Positions 6,617-7,598 of a stretch of DNA of 7,598 nt are shown one piece after another; the first letter of the stretch is position 1; every line of letters begins with the position of its first letter. The stretch comes from Desulfobacterales bacterium (GTDB taxonomy: Bacteria; Desulfobacterota; Desulfobacteria; Desulfobacterales; JAFDCJ01). The notes beneath the pieces are model-generated. The model had not been told where the DNA came from, searched no databases, and saw only the letters and a list, made by a program, of their open reading frames with translations. The stretch covers positions 1 to 7,598 of the forward strand of contig JAOZSC010000113.1 of assembly GCA_029939875.1 (NCBI GenBank), written 5' to 3'. The translations under genes were made by a program, and so were the position numbers.

Positions 6617-7365
6617 TCACCTGCTTCAGCTGTTTTGCGGCTGATGAGATTCTTCCGGATTTCGTTGAGATTATTGGTGGATCCCATATTGGCCTGAATC
6701 CACTGGGCAGAACGATTAAACTGACTGGCCAGCGAGTTGATGGCAGCTTTGAAGGTTTTGTACTTTGCCGATCGGCCGGTCCAGTAAGGATAGGCTCTTC
6801 TGGGGTTGTAAAAAACAATTCCCGGTGGAGTTTTGTCGGCCGCTTTAGCACTCGCGACGTGCTGGCTGGTATCCGGGTGTGCCAGATTTAGATGAATCTG
6901 CGCAAGGTCGTTGGAATCGCCCATGTGGGCTTGAATCCAGCTGGGAGATTGGCCATATTGTTTGGCCAGAGCATCAACAGCTTTTTTAAAGGTTTTGTGT
7001 TTGGAATTTTTAGAGGCCCAGTATTTGTAAGGACGTCTTGGATCATAAAAAGCCAGGCTACCCGGGCTTAAGGCACGCGGTTTTTTTACCGCCGGGGCGG
7101 TGACACTGGCAGTTTGCGATGTGTTCTGCTTTTTTGTTTTTGGCGGTGCCAGTTTTTTTTCAGGTATTGTTTTAACAATCCGCAGGACATCTTTTTTTTG
7201 GTAACTGATCACCCAGCCGCCATATTCACACTTCACTTCACCGTCCTGCTCCCACGCTTTTTGCTGACAGACGGTTTTCATTCCGTCTTTAAAATAAATA
7301 ATGTCCGCGTGGGTTGGAAGCGCCATAAGGCTAACGAACAGGCATGCCGGGAGAAACAATTTCAC
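6613..7365 (-). CDS. Secreted protein with a small N-terminal domain and two copies of an unknown 60-residue module
   Basis: A 250-residue protein with a GTG start, preceded by AGGAAG (7374-7379 on the complement). Residues 1-20 are a Sec signal peptide with likely cleavage after THA, so the mature protein is periplasmic or exported. Residues 21-63 (DIIYFKDGMK to DVLRIV) look like a small beta-rich domain of the kind found in many short envelope proteins, where a residue run reads as sheet-forming and ends in a DVxRI motif; it has two Cys (33 and 46) that could form a disulfide. A Lys/Thr/Pro/Ala-rich linker follows. Two modules then occur at about 102-161 and 182-240, both with FYxPRRxYxYW, KTFK, WIQAxMG and a closing NL. 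I do not know this module. The start 21 nt after the response-regulator remnant suggests that the two once shared a transcript. Confidence 0.8.
   Translation of the reverse strand: MKLFLPACLFVSLMALPTHADIIYFKDGMKTVCQQKAWEQDGEVKCEYGGWVISYQKKDVLRIVKTIPEKKLAPPKTKKQNTSQTASVTAPAVKKPRALSPGSLAFYDPRRPYKYWASKNSKHKTFKKAVDALAKQYGQSPSWIQAHMGDSNDLAQIHLNLAHPDTSQHVASAKAADKTPPGIVFYNPRRAYPYWTGRSAKYKTFKAAINSLASQFNRSAQWIQANMGSTNNLNEIRKNLISRKTAEAGD
6646..7062 (-). repeat. Internal duplication in the secreted protein gene
   Basis: Codons for residues 102-161 (6883-7062) and 182-240 (6646-6822) encode two related modules. About half the positions match by eye, including FY, PRR, YW, KTFK, WIQA, MG and the final NL, with one residue difference in length. 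Linker residues 162-181 separate them. The DNA has diverged, so the duplication is old. Confidence 0.85.
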
Positions 7366-7386
7366 GTTAGATGCTTCCTGCCGTGA

Positions 7387-7557
7387 TTAAGGGCCTTTCA
7401 GTGTATCTTTAATCGCCTGGATCATTTTTTCGCGATCAATCGGCTTGGTCAGGGTGTAAGCGGCGCCCAGCTTCTTGGCTCCCTGCAGATAACCTTATGT
7501 GTCCTTTCCCTGCTTCTGAGCGTCTTGAAATATTAGGGCAGGTGGATCGCCTAACCC
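7387..7557 (-). pseudogene. Remnant of a response-regulator receiver domain
   Basis: The last 35 codons (7390-7494) read as the C-terminal end of a CheY-like receiver: GYLQGAKKLGA, then LTKPID with the conserved Lys-Pro, and a closing amphipathic helix REKMIQAIKDTL, ending at TAA 7387-7389. Directly upstream an in-frame TAA (7495-7497) interrupts the frame. Beyond it 20 further codons, including ALIFQDAQKQGKDT, stay open until another TAA at 7558-7560. I do not find the phosphoacceptor Asp region or the acidic pocket in any minus frame up to the window end. A decayed gene is the simplest reading; an assembly or sequencing fault near the contig end is the alternative. Only the 35-codon piece is well supported. 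Confidence 0.6.
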
Positions 7558-7598
7558 TTAAATTAGATCATAATTTTTCGTTTCTTTCAACCTTAAAA

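Overview
The window reads as a chromosomal piece of a Gram-negative bacterium, most likely a Desulfobacterota (deltaproteobacterial) lineage. This is an inference from family resemblance: a type A RNase P RNA, the non-mevalonate pathway enzyme IspD, an ExeA/GspA-type ATPase, OmpA-like and signal-peptide proteins that imply a periplasm, and an HPr domain on a large unfamiliar N-terminal region. No taxonomic marker here settles the species.

Plus strand, 1-4261. The window opens inside rnpB, with the 5' end cut off. A hairpin followed by a T-run lies about 30 nt past its 3' end. Directly after it comes a gene with a probable TTG start, whose protein ends in an HPr phosphocarrier domain with the phosphorylatable His. 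A 145-nt gap with two small GC-rich hairpins leads to ispD. The ispD gene overlaps by 29 nt a fused oxidoreductase: two thioredoxin folds of the AhpF/PDO type followed by a complete thioredoxin-reductase module. A run of six 9-bp units starts at the stop codon of this gene and fills much of the 99-nt convergent gap.

Minus strand, 7598-4361. Reading in the direction of transcription, there is a broken response-regulator C-terminus at the window edge. Next comes a secreted 250-residue protein (GTG start) with a duplicated module of about 60 residues that I do not recognise. A near-consensus sigma-70 promoter (TTGACA-17-TACAAT) sits on the end of that gene and drives a two-gene unit: a small membrane protein with a TM segment at each end, then an ExeA-like AAA ATPase carrying a TM helix and a periplasmic OmpA peptidoglycan-binding domain. 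The likely theme is a cell-envelope machine that couples ATP hydrolysis in the cytoplasm to the peptidoglycan layer.

All gaps are under 300 bases. The last 41 bases (7558-7598) show nothing I can identify. The most notable items are the ATPase-OmpA fusion with its small membrane partner, the duplicated secreted protein, the large HPr fusion behind the rnpB terminator, and the tandem thioredoxin-fold/TrxR fusion coupled to ispD.
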